A stretch of 64,000 bases of DNA from Cephalopachus bancanus (Eukaryota; Chordata; Mammalia; Primates; Tarsiidae), in NCBI GenBank assembly GCA_027257055.1, contig JAPVLO010000888.1:62001-126000 (forward strand), given 5' to 3'. Below are positions 24,050 to 33,910 of the stretch, in pieces (positions within the stretch are counted from its first letter, which is position 1; each line of letters begins with the position of its first letter). The notes below the pieces were generated by a model. The model worked only from the letters and a program-made list of their open reading frames with translations, made no database searches and had not been told where the DNA came from. A program made the translations under genes and the position numbers.

Positions 24050-25276
24050 TGAGGAAACTTGCATGGGCTACCATTGATTTCTGATTTCTTTTCTCTGATC
24101 TGCTCTTTTAAAATTTTTCTACAAAGACCAGGTATTGCTTTCGTGAAATGGAAATCGTGTTCACTATTATTTTTAAAGGAACTCAACAGGTTTGGAGGAA
24201 TCATTGAGATTCCAGCCCTCGGTAAGCCTTATTGGTCTTTCTCCAAGTGAGTTTGCTCATGACAGTAAGTAAATAAAAGGTGACTCACATTATTATGTGG
24301 GTGCTGGAATTCATTTTGAAGTCACCAATAGCAGGAAGGGCACAATTAGCTCTGCTTCTTACAAATCACTTTTATTCTTCAAGTACTTGTAATAGCTATG
24401 AGATCACAGCATCCTACAATTCACAAGTCAAGTATTGGATTGCTCCTAGCTTGTTATAAAACTTCAAGAGGAAAGAAACCACCATGATTTTGATTGCACA
24501 CGTAGTGACAGTGGCACGGCCTTGGTTTTAGTCCCACCCCATGAGAAAGGCAGGAAAAGCGATTTGGACAAGTGATTTGAAGCAGCATTGTGTTTCGTTC
24601 TCTGTATTATTCCATTTCCCCAGGTTCTGGCAGGAAGTCAGGTTCTTAGTAATTCTTTGTCTCCATATTTTGTTTTCACAAGGCAGAAAGTAGCATTTTT
24701 CTCAGGGCAAGTATATCTTAATCTCAGAAACGGACAGCGATAGTTTAAAACACACACACCCCTCTAATCTCAGATGAAGAATCAGTGGTTCATAATTCAT
24801 GACATCCAAGAAACCATCCATCACCTGCATCCCGATTCAGATATGAAAACACAAACAAAAAGTATCTTAGAATCAATAAAACACAGTGTATCATTTCAGG
24901 TGATCCTTAGCATTTTGAATGGTGAGATTTTCTCTAATTTAAAAAAAAAAAAGTACTTTTAGCCTAATGGGCTCACACTACTGATGACGGTTTAAATCAG
25001 TAGAACTTTGGGGGACAATAACTTCAGAATATGTCACAAAACCCTTAAATGTCTATGGGAGTGCCAAAAAATGTATATACATTTTAAGTGATGTTTTCTA
25101 TGTATTACCTTTAGTTCGCCATAATCAGAAGTGCCTGGATGCCGATGGTAACCACTCTGAGCACCTCTTGTAATTGCAGAAGTCAAACATGACTTGTATT
25201 CATCTTTTCTTATCAGTATATATTAAGCTTTACAATTTTAACACTTTTTTTCCTTTCTTAAAACGTGCAATTTTTG
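24050..25276. other. Repeat-poor intron spacer
   Basis: About 1.2 kb between a MER20 piece and an Alu arm. I recognise no exon or repeat; frames of 62-66 codons have no features. Confidence 0.5.
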
Positions 25277-25432
25277 GCCAGACATGGTGGTGCGCGCCTG
25301 TAGTTCCAGTTACTTGGAAGGTTGAGGTAGACGGATCGCCAGAGCCCAGCAGGTTGACACTGGGGTGGCCGCGAGCGTGACACTGCACACCAGTCTGGGT
25401 GACAGAGTGAGACTCCAATTCAAAAAAAAAAG
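25277..25432 (+). mobile_element. Alu right-arm monomer, T2
   Basis: Starts GGCCAGACATGGTGG and ends GACTCCAATTC plus A-run. Confidence 0.85.
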
Positions 25433-25436
25433 TGTA

Positions 25437-25478
25437 TGTTTTTGTAGAGATGTGGTTTCACTATATTGCACAGATTGT
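25437..25478 (-). mobile_element. Small Alu piece
   Basis: TTTTGTAGAGATGTGGTTTC and CACTATATTGCACAG match the J linker region. Confidence 0.55.
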
Positions 25479-25489
25479 TTTTTTTTTTA

Positions 25490-26023
25490 AAGCGTATACA
25501 TTTTTTGACACCCTCTGTATACCTTTAACCCAACAATTCTACTTTAAGGAACTTTTCCTCAAGAAAATATTGGGCTGGGTATGATGGCGCACGCCTGTAA
25601 TTCCAGCATTTTGGGTGGCTGAGGCAGGAGGATTGCTTGAGGCCAGGAGTTCAAGACCGGCCTGGACAACATAGCAAAACCTTGTCTCTATTTAAAAAGA
25701 GAAAAGAAAGGCACTGGACAAATGTGGAAAGATGGACACAGAAGGAAGATTGCTGCCGCACTGGCTATACTAATAAAAGCTAGAAACATATTAGTCTTAA
25801 AACAGAAGGCTGAAGAAATCAACTGTGGTTCTGCCTCATGACAGAAATCGACACTAATGTGAGATTATAATACAAGAGCTTCCAGACCCTGAAAAATGTT
25901 CATGGCAAAGTAAGTGCAAACAAGCAGGTCACAAATCAGTACAAAAAAATCACAAGAAACCATGCAAACAAAACAGTATAAAAGGAGTTTCAGAAAGCAC
26001 TGAAAAAATGGAGAGAAAAAAAT
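25490..26023 (+). mobile_element. L1 ORF2 end/3' UTR, interrupted by an Alu monomer
   Basis: Before the monomer: CTTTAACCCAACAATTCTAC and GGAACTTTTCCTCAAG. After it: GGCTATACTAATAAAAGCTA, CCTGAAAAATGTTCATGGCA and CCATGCAAACAAAACAGTAT. These match successive parts of old L1 3' ends. Nothing translatable remains. Confidence 0.75.
25571..25709 (+). mobile_element. Alu left-arm monomer inside L1
   Basis: Starts GGGCTGGGTATGATGG; ends TCTCTATTTAAAAAG. Confidence 0.85.
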
Positions 26024-26314
26024 CTCGCCAGGTGCAATGGCTCACACTTGTAATCCCAGCACTTTGGGAGGCAAAGGCAAGAGGACTGCCTGAGTCCAGG
26101 GGTTTGAGACCAGCCTGGGCAACTTGGCGAGACCTCGTCTCTACAATACATCAAAAAATTAGTCAGGCATGGTAGTGCGTGACTGTAGTTCCAGCTACTT
26201 GGAAGGCTGAGACAGAAGGATCGCTGGATCCCAGCAGGTCGAGGCTGCCGTGGCTGTGAGCATGCCACTACACTCCAGTCTGGGCGACAAAGTGAGACTC
26301 TGACCCCACAAAAA
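26024..26314 (+). mobile_element. Alu, T2, full length
   Basis: AAAAAATCT flanks both ends; the pseudogene to the right used the same short target motif. Confidence 0.92.
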
Positions 26315-26320
26315 ATCTCT

Positions 26321-27028
26321 TTCCCCTACGGAGGGAGTCGTGGTTTGCGTGCAGGCCTAGCGCTGGCAGCTCCGCCACTGCTGGGAGCCATGATCTTCCA
26401 GTTCCCCCGCTTTGACCTTCCAGCTCCCTCCCCTCATGTCCTTGTCTGGGGGGCCTACGTTGACCAGGAGTGAATGCACAATTTTCCCACCATGAACTGG
26501 AAGGTTCCTGAACACACATCTCAGCCGCTGTATGTCTTGGCAACCAAAACATTCATTCTCTGCCTGGCATTTGCTGGAGTAAAAATATACCAAAGGAAAA
26601 GTCTGGAAGCAAAACAGCAAACACTGGAAGCTGAAAAGAAGAAGCAATGAGAGAAGAAGCCTACAGGGAGCCCAGGGCATGTCACTAAGCATTTCAGACA
26701 CAGCTGTGGTCTGTAGGCCTGACACCCCCACAAGGTCCACGCAGATAGAAGAATGGCTCACAATGCACATGATGGAGAGCAGGACCAGAAGCTGAGTCAG
26801 GCTGACTCCTGTACCCGTGCCCAAGCCGGCTGCACCGCCCACCTGGATGCAGATTCTGCCATGTAAACATGAGAGCCAGTTGACTCCAGCTGAGAAGAAA
26901 GACTTGAGGATTGAGCCTTGTGTAGAGGATCAATCAATGGTTAACTTAAAACAATGGGAATTTTTATGAGCTTTTGAAAGAACCAGCGTTTTGTTTACTA
27001 AAATAAAATACCTTTGTAAAAAGAGAGG
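26321..27028 (+). pseudogene. SMIM11P: Processed pseudogene of SMIM11
   Basis: SMIM11 is a small single-pass membrane protein of about 58 residues. A plus-strand frame at 26492-26650 begins MNWKVPEHTSQPLYVLATKT and continues through a hydrophobic segment and a KQQ.LEAE.KKQ tail, clearly matching SMIM11 as I remember it. The frame has no indel, but codon 53 (Ser in SMIM11) is TGA; the following codons still read E-K-K, as in the parent. Prolines and polar residues interrupt the membrane segment. The copy is intronless, has a polyadenylation signal (AATAAAAT near 27002-27010) and an A-rich end, and is flanked by AAAAAATCTC at 26310-26319 and again near 27030-27039. This is an L1-mediated retrocopy, antisense to CMTM8, in intron 1. 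The retained 5' and 3' untranslated parts are inferred from the duplications. No function is claimed. Confidence 0.88.
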
Positions 27029-27039
27029 AAAAAAATCTC

Positions 27040-27190
27040 CTTAAATTTACAACGGTTTTTCTTACAAGAGAACATGCCTGGTCCCCAGTATAATGGAAGA
27101 AAACATGCTTCTATAAAGGCACATCATTGGGATATTTCAAATATCTGAGAAAGAAGTTTCTACAAGTTTCCAGTAAAAAAAAAAAATCAG
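27040..27190. other. Intron spacer
   Basis: About 150 bp to the right of the pseudogene's target duplication; nothing recognised. Confidence 0.4.
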
Positions 27191-27489
27191 GGCTGGGTAC
27201 AGTGGTTCATGCCTATAATCCCAGCACTTTGGCAGGCCGAGGTGAGAGGACTACCTGAGCTCACGGGGTCAAGACCAGCCTGGGCAACTTGGAGAGACCT
27301 CATCTCTATAATAAATGAAAAATTAGCCATGCATGGTGGCGTGTGCCTGTAGTACCAGCTACTTGGAAGGCTGAGGAAGAAAGGTCATCTGAGCCCAGCA
27401 GATCCAAGGCTGTAGCGGCCGTGAGTGTGCCACTACAGCCTGAGTGACAGAGTAAGATTCCAACTCAAAAAAAAAAAAAAAAAAAAAAA
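27191..27489 (+). mobile_element. Alu, T2, full length
   Basis: A 23-base A-run joins it directly to the next monomer. Confidence 0.92.
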
Positions 27490-27630
27490 GCCAGGCACGG
27501 TGGTTCACACCTGTAATCCAGCAACTAGGGAGGCTGAGGCAGGAGGATCGCTTGAGGTCAGAAGTTTGAGACTAGTCTAGGCAACATAACAAGACCCTGT
27601 CTCTATAATAAATAAATGAAAAATAAAAAC
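27490..27630 (+). mobile_element. Alu left-arm monomer
   Basis: Starts GCCAGGCACGGTGG; ends in an AATAAATAAATG tail. Confidence 0.85.
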
Positions 27631-27749
27631 CAGGATAGACAATAAAGGAATAATCTTGAAATCTGAAGAAAAACAATTTCCAACCTAACATTCTCTACCG
27701 TGTCAAACTATGAATTATATGTAACAGTAGAATCAAGTCATTTTGGTCA

Positions 27750-28034
27750 CGCACATGCCTGTAATCCCAATAATTCGGGAGGCTGAGATGAGAGGATTGC
27801 TTGAGCCCAGGAGTTTGGGACCAGCTTAGGCAACACAGTGAGACCTCGTCTATACAAAAAATTTTTAAAAGTTAGCCCTGTGCAGTGGTAGGTACCTGTA
27901 GTCCCAGCTACTCAGGAGGCTGAGGCAGAAGGATCACCCAAGCCCAGGAGGTTGAGGCTGTGGTGAGCCTCTATCAGGCCACTGTACCCCAGCCTGGGTG
28001 ACAGAGACCCCCCCAACTCACACAAAGAAAGAAA
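27750..28034 (+). mobile_element. Alu, J, 5'-diverged
   Basis: The first ~20 bases are not recognisable; right arm intact. Confidence 0.88.
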
Positions 28035-28569
28035 ATCTCTTTTAAAAATCTTATTTATATTTTAAAAATATATAAATAACTTAAAAAGTGTTTTCAAAAA
28101 GAATCAAGACATCTCGAAACACACAGTCTCAATTTCCACATGCATCCTTTCTTGGGAAACTACTAGAAGCTGCGTGTCCCCTCAGTGGGAGTGAGGCACT
28201 GGACACGGGAAGCAAGTCTCCAACCCCAGAGAGAAGGGAAGGGAATCTTCAGGGCAATGCTGGGGAGCCCTGACAGCCAGCTGTGTGCAGGCCACCAAGC
28301 CAGGTGGGCACAGTTTGGAGGCTCCCAAAGAAGGTGGTCATGAGGATGTCTGTCTGAATCCCCGATGCCTCTCAGCTCAGGGAGGAGATTTAGACAACAT
28401 GGGTTAAATTAGTCACTAAATATCTGAAGAACAAAGAAATGGAAAAAGGGACTTGCTCACACTTGGGAAAACAAGAAATTGGGCAAGAAAGGAAAAGCGT
28501 TCATAGACTACTCAGTGGCTCTGAGGCAAGAAGCATTTATGGTGTCAAAGGTCACCACTGGCTGTATTC
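28035..28569. other. Non-repetitive intron spacer
   Basis: About 535 bp; the 61- and 64-codon frames match nothing known to me. Confidence 0.5.
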
Positions 28570-28633
28570 TGATGTTGATGTCTTGATAAACCCATCGAAA
28601 ATCGAAAATATCGTAAGTCGGAAATGCATTTAG

Positions 28634-28772
28634 GAAAAATCACCTGTCCAGTACAATGTGCATAGATGGGAGTGTAGGTACCCTTAAAGCCCAGACCTTT
28701 TTCTCACTGTGCGATGCAACCATGTAACCAAAAATTATTTGTACCCTATAAAGCTACTGAAATTTAAAAAAA
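28634..28772 (+). mobile_element. Possible L1 3' tail
   Basis: Ends ATGTAACCAAAAATTATTTG plus TACCCTATAAAGC and an A-run, like L1 3' ends, and lies inside the Tigger element. The assignment rests on that end only. Confidence 0.4.
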
Positions 28773-29108
28773 GGCCGGGCTCGGTGGCTCAGCCTGTAAT
28801 CCCAGCACTTTGGGAGGCCGAGGTGAGTGGATTGCCTGAGCCCGCGGGTTCGAGACCCGCCTGGGCAACTTGACAAGACCTCATCTCTACAATAAATCAA
28901 AAAATCAGCTGGGCATGGTAACGCATGCCTGTAGTTCCAGCTACTTGGAAGGCTGAGGCGGAAGGATCGCCGGAGCCCAGCAGGTTGAGGCTGTGGTGGC
29001 TGAGAGCAGCCACTGCACTCCAGTCTGGGTGACAAAGTGAGACTCCAACTCAAAAAAATAAATGAATAAAATAAAAAAAATAAAAATAAAGAAATAAAGA
29101 AAAAATAT
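28773..29108 (+). mobile_element. Alu, T2/T3 intermediate
   Basis: Combines GGCTCGGTGGCTCAGCC and GAGACCCGCC of T3 with CAACTTGAC of T2; long AAATAAA-rich tail. Confidence 0.93.
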
Positions 29109-29145
29109 ACATATTTATTTTTTAAAGCACCCACTCAGCCCAGTC

Positions 29146-29430
29146 GCTAGGCTCGGTGGCTCAAGCCTGTAATCCCAGCACTTTGAGAGGCCGAGGCGAG
29201 AGGATTGCCTGAACCCAGGGGTTCGAGACCAGCCTGGGTCTCTACAATGAATCAAAAAATTAGCCGGGTATGGTAGTGCGCGCCTGTCGTTCCAGCTACT
29301 TGGAGGGCTAAGGCAGAAGGATTGCAGGTCAAGACTGTGGTGGCTGTGAGCGTGCCACTGCACTCCAGCCAAGCCTGGGCGACAGAGTGATACAACAACT
29401 CAAACAAACAAACAAACAAACAAAAAAACA
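29146..29430 (+). mobile_element. Alu, T2, internal deletions
   Basis: Missing about 25 bases in the left arm (GCCTGGGTCTCTAC) and part of the right arm; AAAC tail. Confidence 0.9.
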
Positions 29431-29802
29431 CCCAGCCCACCTAAAACGCACCCAGACACTTCTATTAGCTCACAGTTGGGCAAAGTCATCTGGGCCCACA
29501 GGACATTGGAGAGTAGGTTGTTTATCCTTGTGACCGTGTGGCAAGAGAGTATCACACCTCTCATCGCGAGGTAGCCCAGGAAAAGCCCAAAACCAAAATC
29601 AAAAGTAAAGTTTCTACTACCTGCATATTGTTTTCGCACCTTCTGTAACACTGGAAAATCATAAGTCAAACATCATAAGTCAGGACCTTCTGTATTGGGA
29701 GACAGGCAAGCCACATGTATAATTGGACGTGGTTCAAGACAGCTGAAGCCTCATCTTTCAGCAAGTGAAGGCAGTGGATACTATCTATCATTGGGGAGAA
29801 AA

Positions 29803-30107
29803 AGCCGGGCTCAGTGGCTCTGCCTGTAATCCCAGCACTTTGGGAGATTGAGGTGAGTGGACTGCCTGAGCCCGCAGGTTTGAGACCCGCCTGGCCAACT
29901 TGTCGAGACCTCATCTGTACAATAAAATAAAAAATTAGCTGGGCATGATGGCGCACGCCTGTAGTTCCAGCTACTTGGAAGGCTGAGGCGGGAGGCTCGC
30001 CGGAGTCCAGCAGGTCGAGGCTGCAGTGGCCGGGAGCGGCCACTGCACTCCAGTCTGGGGGACAGGGTGAGACTCCAACTCGAAAAACAAACAACAAAAA
30101 ACAAACC
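29803..30107 (+). mobile_element. Alu, T2/T3 intermediate
   Basis: T3-like GGGAGCGGCCACTGC right arm with a T2-like CAACTTGTCGAGACC left arm. Confidence 0.93.
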
Positions 30108-30305
30108 CAGAATAGCATTATAAGTATAAAAAAGAAAAGCTTAGCTAAAGTAGTAATAAGGGTGATTTTGCTAACATGCTTTTCTGTCTTTTTCACAAAA
30201 CTTAATGAAATCTAAAAGGATACCTGCCACACGTCAACAGTAGCTACTTCTAGTGATGGGGCTGTGAGTCATTTATAGCTCTTTCACATTGATATTTTCC
30301 TTTTT

Positions 30306-30543
30306 GTTTTTTTTGAGTTGGAATTGCCCAGGCTGGAATGCAGAGGCACGCTCACAGCCACCACAGCCTCGATCCGCTGGGCTCAGGCGATCCTTCCACC
30401 TCTGCTAATTTTTTGATTTATTGTAGAGACAAGGTCTCACCAAATTGCCCAAGCTGGTCTTGAACCCCTGGGCTCAGGCAATCCTCTCGCCTCAGCCTCC
30501 CAAAGTGTTGGGATTTACGGGCATGAGCCACCGCACTCGACCA
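30306..30543 (-). mobile_element. Alu, T2, internal deletions
   Basis: About 50 bases around the middle are missing (CCACCTCTGCTAATTTTTTG). Confidence 0.9.
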
Positions 30544-30734
30544 CTTTTATCTTTTCTGAAAAAGTGTAGAACATGGAGCAAATAGATAAAAAATCAGAAA
30601 ACGAGCGGCACGTACTTCATGCCTGGTCCAAACCCACCCCAGACTAGAAGCACTGCTTCTGTCATTTTTAGCTTGTTTGCTCTGCTGACGCAGGGGTGCC
30701 TGCCAACTCCTTCATTCACAGGGCAAATATTTGC
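30544..30734. other. Intron spacer
   Basis: No element recognised. Confidence 0.4.
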
Positions 30735-30945
30735 TGACTCCTAAAACCCAGGCTCTACAAGGTGATTCTGATACCTTCGGCTTTCAATTAGGCCTCCTGA
30801 AGTCACAGGACCCGGGGAGACGGACTAAGCCAACACTTCTCAGACTTTACATGCACCAGAACCACCGGCCGGGATGGCATCTGAGATGTACACACCTGAT
30901 GTACACAGGTTTGACCCAAGGCGTCTCAAGGGAACCACCTAGGTC
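30735..30945. mobile_element. Diverged MER5-type hAT fragment(s)
   Basis: ACACTTCTCAGACTTTACAT with GCACCAGAACCACC resembles the MER5A start. AAGGTGATTCTGATACC just before it resembles a MER5 end. Weak, possibly two fragments. Confidence 0.4.
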
Positions 30946-31060
30946 TCCCGTTCCTTCCACTGCATGGCGCACGCCCATTCTCCAGCTGCACAGAGGCTAG
31001 ATTTTAGTTCCACAAATGTTTAAACTAAAGTCTGGAAGACGCAGCACAAGGGGCACTGCT

Positions 31061-31356
31061 AGCGGGGCTCGGTGGCTCGGCCTGTAATCCCGCGCCTTTG
31101 GGAGGCTGAGGTGAGTGGACTGCCTGAGCCCGCGGGTTCGAGACCCGCCTGGGCAACTTGGCGAGACCTCATCTCTACAATAAATCAAAAATCAGTTGGA
31201 CGTGGTAGCGCGCGCCTGAAGTTCCAGCTGGAAGGCTGAGGCGGAAGGATCACCGGAGCCCAGCAGGTCGAGGCTGCGGTGGCCGGGAGCGGCCACTACA
31301 CTCCAGTCTGGGCGACAGAGTGAGACTCCAGCTCAAAAAAAAAAAAAAACAAAAAG
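31061..31356 (+). mobile_element. Alu, T3, full length
   Basis: Flanked by AAGGGGCACTGCT (about 31049-31061 and 31358-31371). It is the closest Alu to the CMTM8 promoter on this side, about 0.9 kb from the start codon. Confidence 0.95.
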
Positions 31357-31407
31357 GAAGGGGCACTGCTGAGACAGCCAGAAGCAGTTATGAGCAGGGC
31401 CCGCAGC

Positions 31408-31570
31408 AAGACAGGCCTGGGTCCCAACCCCTACTCCACCATCCACAGGCCTGACTTATTCCCCTCACTAGGCCTCAGTTTCTCCAGAGGAGGGTTGTTG
31501 GACTGCTGGAGGGCATGAAGCCTTCTCAAGGACCTGACAAGACCCTGGCACACGATGGAGAGCAGGAAAC
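31408..31570 (-). mobile_element. MIR
   Basis: The plus strand carries CCTGGGTCCCAACCCCTACT, GGCCTCAGTTTCTCC, GGGTTGTTGGACTGC and GACCCTGGCACAC, the usual MIR series in reverse complement. Confidence 0.65.
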
Positions 31571-31879
31571 AGTGACCCTGGCCCTTACCAGGTTCCAGTC
31601 CTTTCTCGGCCATGAAGGACCGGCTGGGACTTCCGGGGAGCGCACTGAGTTTTCAGCTTCGGGCTCTGCCTCCCTCCCAGGAATGTCCTGAGCCTAAACC
31701 AGGATGTGCAGAGCACCAGGAGGGAGGCCCCTTTGATCCTCAAAGAGGAGGAGGGCCTCAGAGTTTACTCGGTGAATTTTTCCTGGTTCACCTCCATGCT
31801 ACTCCCAGGGAGATACCCAGGAAAAGAAGGAAGCCCCCTCCTCCACCCCTGAGCCTAGGAAGGCTCCGCTTTCAGGGAG
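31571..31879. other. Spacer between MIR and CpG island
   Basis: About 310 bp of moderate G+C. Part of the long chance frame on the plus strand; no repeat recognised. Confidence 0.45.
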
Positions 31880-32213
31880 GAGGCCGTCCGCGTGGGCATC
31901 AGGTGAGGGAGGCACCGGGCGTCCCGGACCGTCGGCGCAAACTCAACGTCCACCAAGCATCCTCCTCCCAGGAAACGCCGCCGCCGCCGCCTCGAGGGCC
32001 CGGCCGGCGGACTTTCTGCCCAGCGGGCGACCCGAGGATCGACCGCAGCCCTCGCTTCCCGAGTCGGTGGGACCTCGTCGGGGGGCGGGGCGGGTCTCCC
32101 GCACCTGGGGAGAAGGCGACGCCCCGCCGCCCGCGGGAGGGCCGAGCGCGCTCCGGCCCGGGAGCCGGGCGCGCGCGCGCGGGGCCCCTCGGCGCCCGCC
32201 CCCGCCCGCGCGC

Positions 32214-32220
32214 CACTCAC
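32214..32220 (-). other. CMTM8: 5' splice donor of CMTM8 exon 1
   Basis: Read on the minus strand the junction is GAGATC|GTGAGTG. The intron side matches the U1 consensus well. The exon side (ATC) is weaker than the usual CAG. Translation runs on past the donor into a G+C-rich frame with no CMTM8 similarity, which supports the boundary here. Confidence 0.9.
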
Positions 32221-32367
32221 GATCTCGGCCACGATGAGCAGCCCCGGCAGGGTGCGGAGGAACTCCCGGTCGTAGGCGAAGCTGCTGCTGCTGGTGGAGA
32301 AGTTCTCGGCGAAGGAGCTGGCGGTGGTGGTGACGGTGTGCGAGCGCGCGCGCTGCGGCTCCTCCAT
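32221..32367 (-). CDS. CMTM8: CMTM8 first coding exon (codons 1-49)
   Basis: CMTM8 is a four-pass MARVEL-domain membrane protein of the chemokine-like factor superfamily, reported to act at the plasma membrane and endosomes and to promote EGFR down-regulation. This exon encodes the cytoplasmic N-terminus, which starts MEEPQRARSH, has a Ser/Thr-rich stretch at residues 11-29 and ends PGLLIVAEI, the beginning of the first membrane segment. As I remember human CMTM8 (about 173 residues), only one residue differs (PGLL against PGFL). The start context is strong, with A at -3 and G at +4. Exon 1 ends in phase 0 before a GTGAGT donor, so the next exon should resume with V or L. The MARVEL domain itself lies in later exons beyond the left edge of the window. 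I see no break in the reading frame. Confidence 0.95.
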
Positions 32368-32706
32368 CGTCGCGCCCCGGCGGGCCGGCCGTGCCCGGGG
32401 ACCCCCGGCGCGTCCCGGGCGGGCGGGCGGCGCGGCGCCCCGGGCCCCCGGCGAGGGGGAGGGCGCGGGGAGGGCGGCCGGGGCGGGCTCGGCGCGGCGC
32501 GGGGCCCTCGGGGACGCGGCGCCCCCGGCTCCTGGGCGCGCGGGCGGCGGGGCGGCGCGGGGCCGCGGGGAGGGGGATCGCCGGCGAGCGGAGGCCGCCG
32601 GGCGGCCGGGGACGGCGGCGGAGGCCGGGAGGAGGGGAGGGGCGTGGAGAGGGGCGGGCGGGAGGCGGGCGGGCGCGGGACCGCCCCGCGGAGGCGCCGC
32701 GGTCAC
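32368..32706 (-). other. CMTM8: CMTM8 5' leader, open in frame with the CDS
   Basis: Upstream of the start codon the minus-strand frame stays open for 113 codons back to another ATG at 32706. The predicted extension is rich in Ala, Pro, Arg and Gly, as expected from random translation of a CpG island. I read it as 5' untranslated leader plus promoter, because the MEEPQ start matches the known protein and has a strong context. An N-terminally extended isoform cannot be excluded from sequence alone. Confidence 0.6.
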
Positions 32707-33330
32707 CTGTTGCCCGACACGCGGCGGTCGGGAGGGCGGGCAGCCGGGAGGGCGGCGCGGAGGAGAGGGCGCGGGAGTCCTCCCGCCCCCTGGGCCGCCC
32801 CCCGCCCCACCCCGACCCCGACCCCGGCCGCCGTCGGCCCCGCCTCGCCCGGCCGCGGGGCGGCGGACCTGCTTCCTTGCACCTGGGCCGGGCGGGGGCG
32901 CGCGGGGGGGCGGGGCCCGGGGGGGACTGAGCGGCCACCGAGGGGGGGGGCAGCGGGGCTGGATCGTGACCCGCCGGCCCTCACGCCGCGACCGACGAGG
33001 GGCCGCCGGGCCTGGCTCTCCCCCGCCCGCGGCGGCCGCCGCCGAAGCCCGGCGGTGCTTCCTGCCCCTCCCGCCGGGGACAATGTGAGGAACCGCCTGC
33101 GTCGCTGCGCTTGGAGGGCCTGACGCCGTCGGGCGGCTCCGCGGCTGGCGCGGGCACCCTTGGAGCCTGCGGACGGCGCCGGGGCCGGGGGCTATTTGGG
33201 GTCCCCGGTCCGGGCGAATCCGTGTGACCGCCGCCTCGCCCTCGGAAGAGGTGTGGTTCGGGCAGAGCGAAGTTCGTGGCCAAGGGGCTGTGCTTTCGGG
33301 GGACGCGGAGCGGCCCGGGGCGCTTCATTT

Positions 33331-33910
33331 CGCGAGGCAGCTCGTTCGAGGGACAGCTCGGACCCGAGCGCAAACCGGTGCTTGCCTATCTCGGCTGTTT
33401 GATCATGGACTGGCGGCCCGAGTTTCCCGGACCTCAGTAATGCCAGCTGTACCAGGCGGCTTTCAGAGACGGACCTCTGAGCAGAACGATCGTCTTCAGT
33501 GCTGTCCCTTCTGTTTTGTGCAAAGGTGACAAGAAACATATTTTATCCGGAAGCCACCGAAGGAAAAGGAAACAGTCTTGGCCACAAAGAGAGGGTAACT
33601 GTGTAGACACAGCGAAGGCATTTCTGTGCCTCTGTTCCAAGACAGCTTGAAAAGGGGGTCGGAAGAGAATATATTTTATTCACATTGTCTTATCAGGTAT
33701 GCTGAGAAGAAGGCAAAAACTACCAACTAATACAATAAAACAAGGCGTTAGCTTCTCTTAAGTCTAGGGCCTAGCCAGGAGCATCTGAGAGAGTAAAAGT
33801 TAAAGCTTCAAAAGCATGCAAAGGTGGAGATTTGGAGAAATTTCACTCCATTCGTGTCTTTGGTAAGCACCTTGGGCTGGTGGGCAAATAGGAAAAAAAT
33901 ATATATATAA
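33331..33910. other. Upstream flank of the CpG island
   Basis: About 580 bp in which CpG density drops. No repeat or exon recognised; distal promoter elements could lie here. Confidence 0.45.

Larger units (their letters stand above)
28570..29700. mobile_element. Tigger-type (TcMar) non-autonomous DNA transposon, split
   Basis: Left part at 28570-28633: GATAAACCCATCG, AAAATATCGTAAGTCGG, AATGCATTTA. Right part at 29430-29700: CACAGTTGGGCAAAGTCATC, AAGTAAAGTTTCTACTACC, TTGTTTTCGCACC, AATCATAAGTCAAACATCA and TAAGTCAGGACCTTCTG. Together they read as one element of the 'cataagtcg' Tigger type, with an L1-like tail and two Alus inserted between the halves. Confidence 0.75.
31880..33330. promoter_or_regulatory. 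CMTM8: CpG island promoter of CMTM8
   Basis: About 1.4 kb is extremely G+C- and CpG-rich, unlike the rest of the window. It contains no Alu although Alus crowd both sides. GC-box type motifs are visible, for example GGGGGCGGGGCGGG at 32081-32094 and GGGGCGGGGCC near 32907-32917. I see no convincing TATA box, so dispersed TSS use is expected. The minus-strand CMTM8 start codon lies inside it, with the probable leader and core promoter between 32368 and about 32950. The exact transcription start cannot be read from the sequence. Confidence 0.88.

Noticed and set aside
26357..26842. A 161-codon frame on the minus strand
   Set aside because: It is the antisense of the SMIM11 retrocopy and has no recognisable product.
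29666..30196. A 176-codon frame on the minus strand
   Set aside because: It is mostly an antisense T2/T3 Alu extended by chance into the flank.
31612..33123. A 503-codon open frame on the plus strand across the CpG island
   Set aside because: Its composition (Arg, Gly, Pro, Ala) follows from G+C-rich sequence with few stops. It is antisense to CMTM8 exon 1 and matches no family I know. The same applies to the overlapping frames of 100-330 codons.
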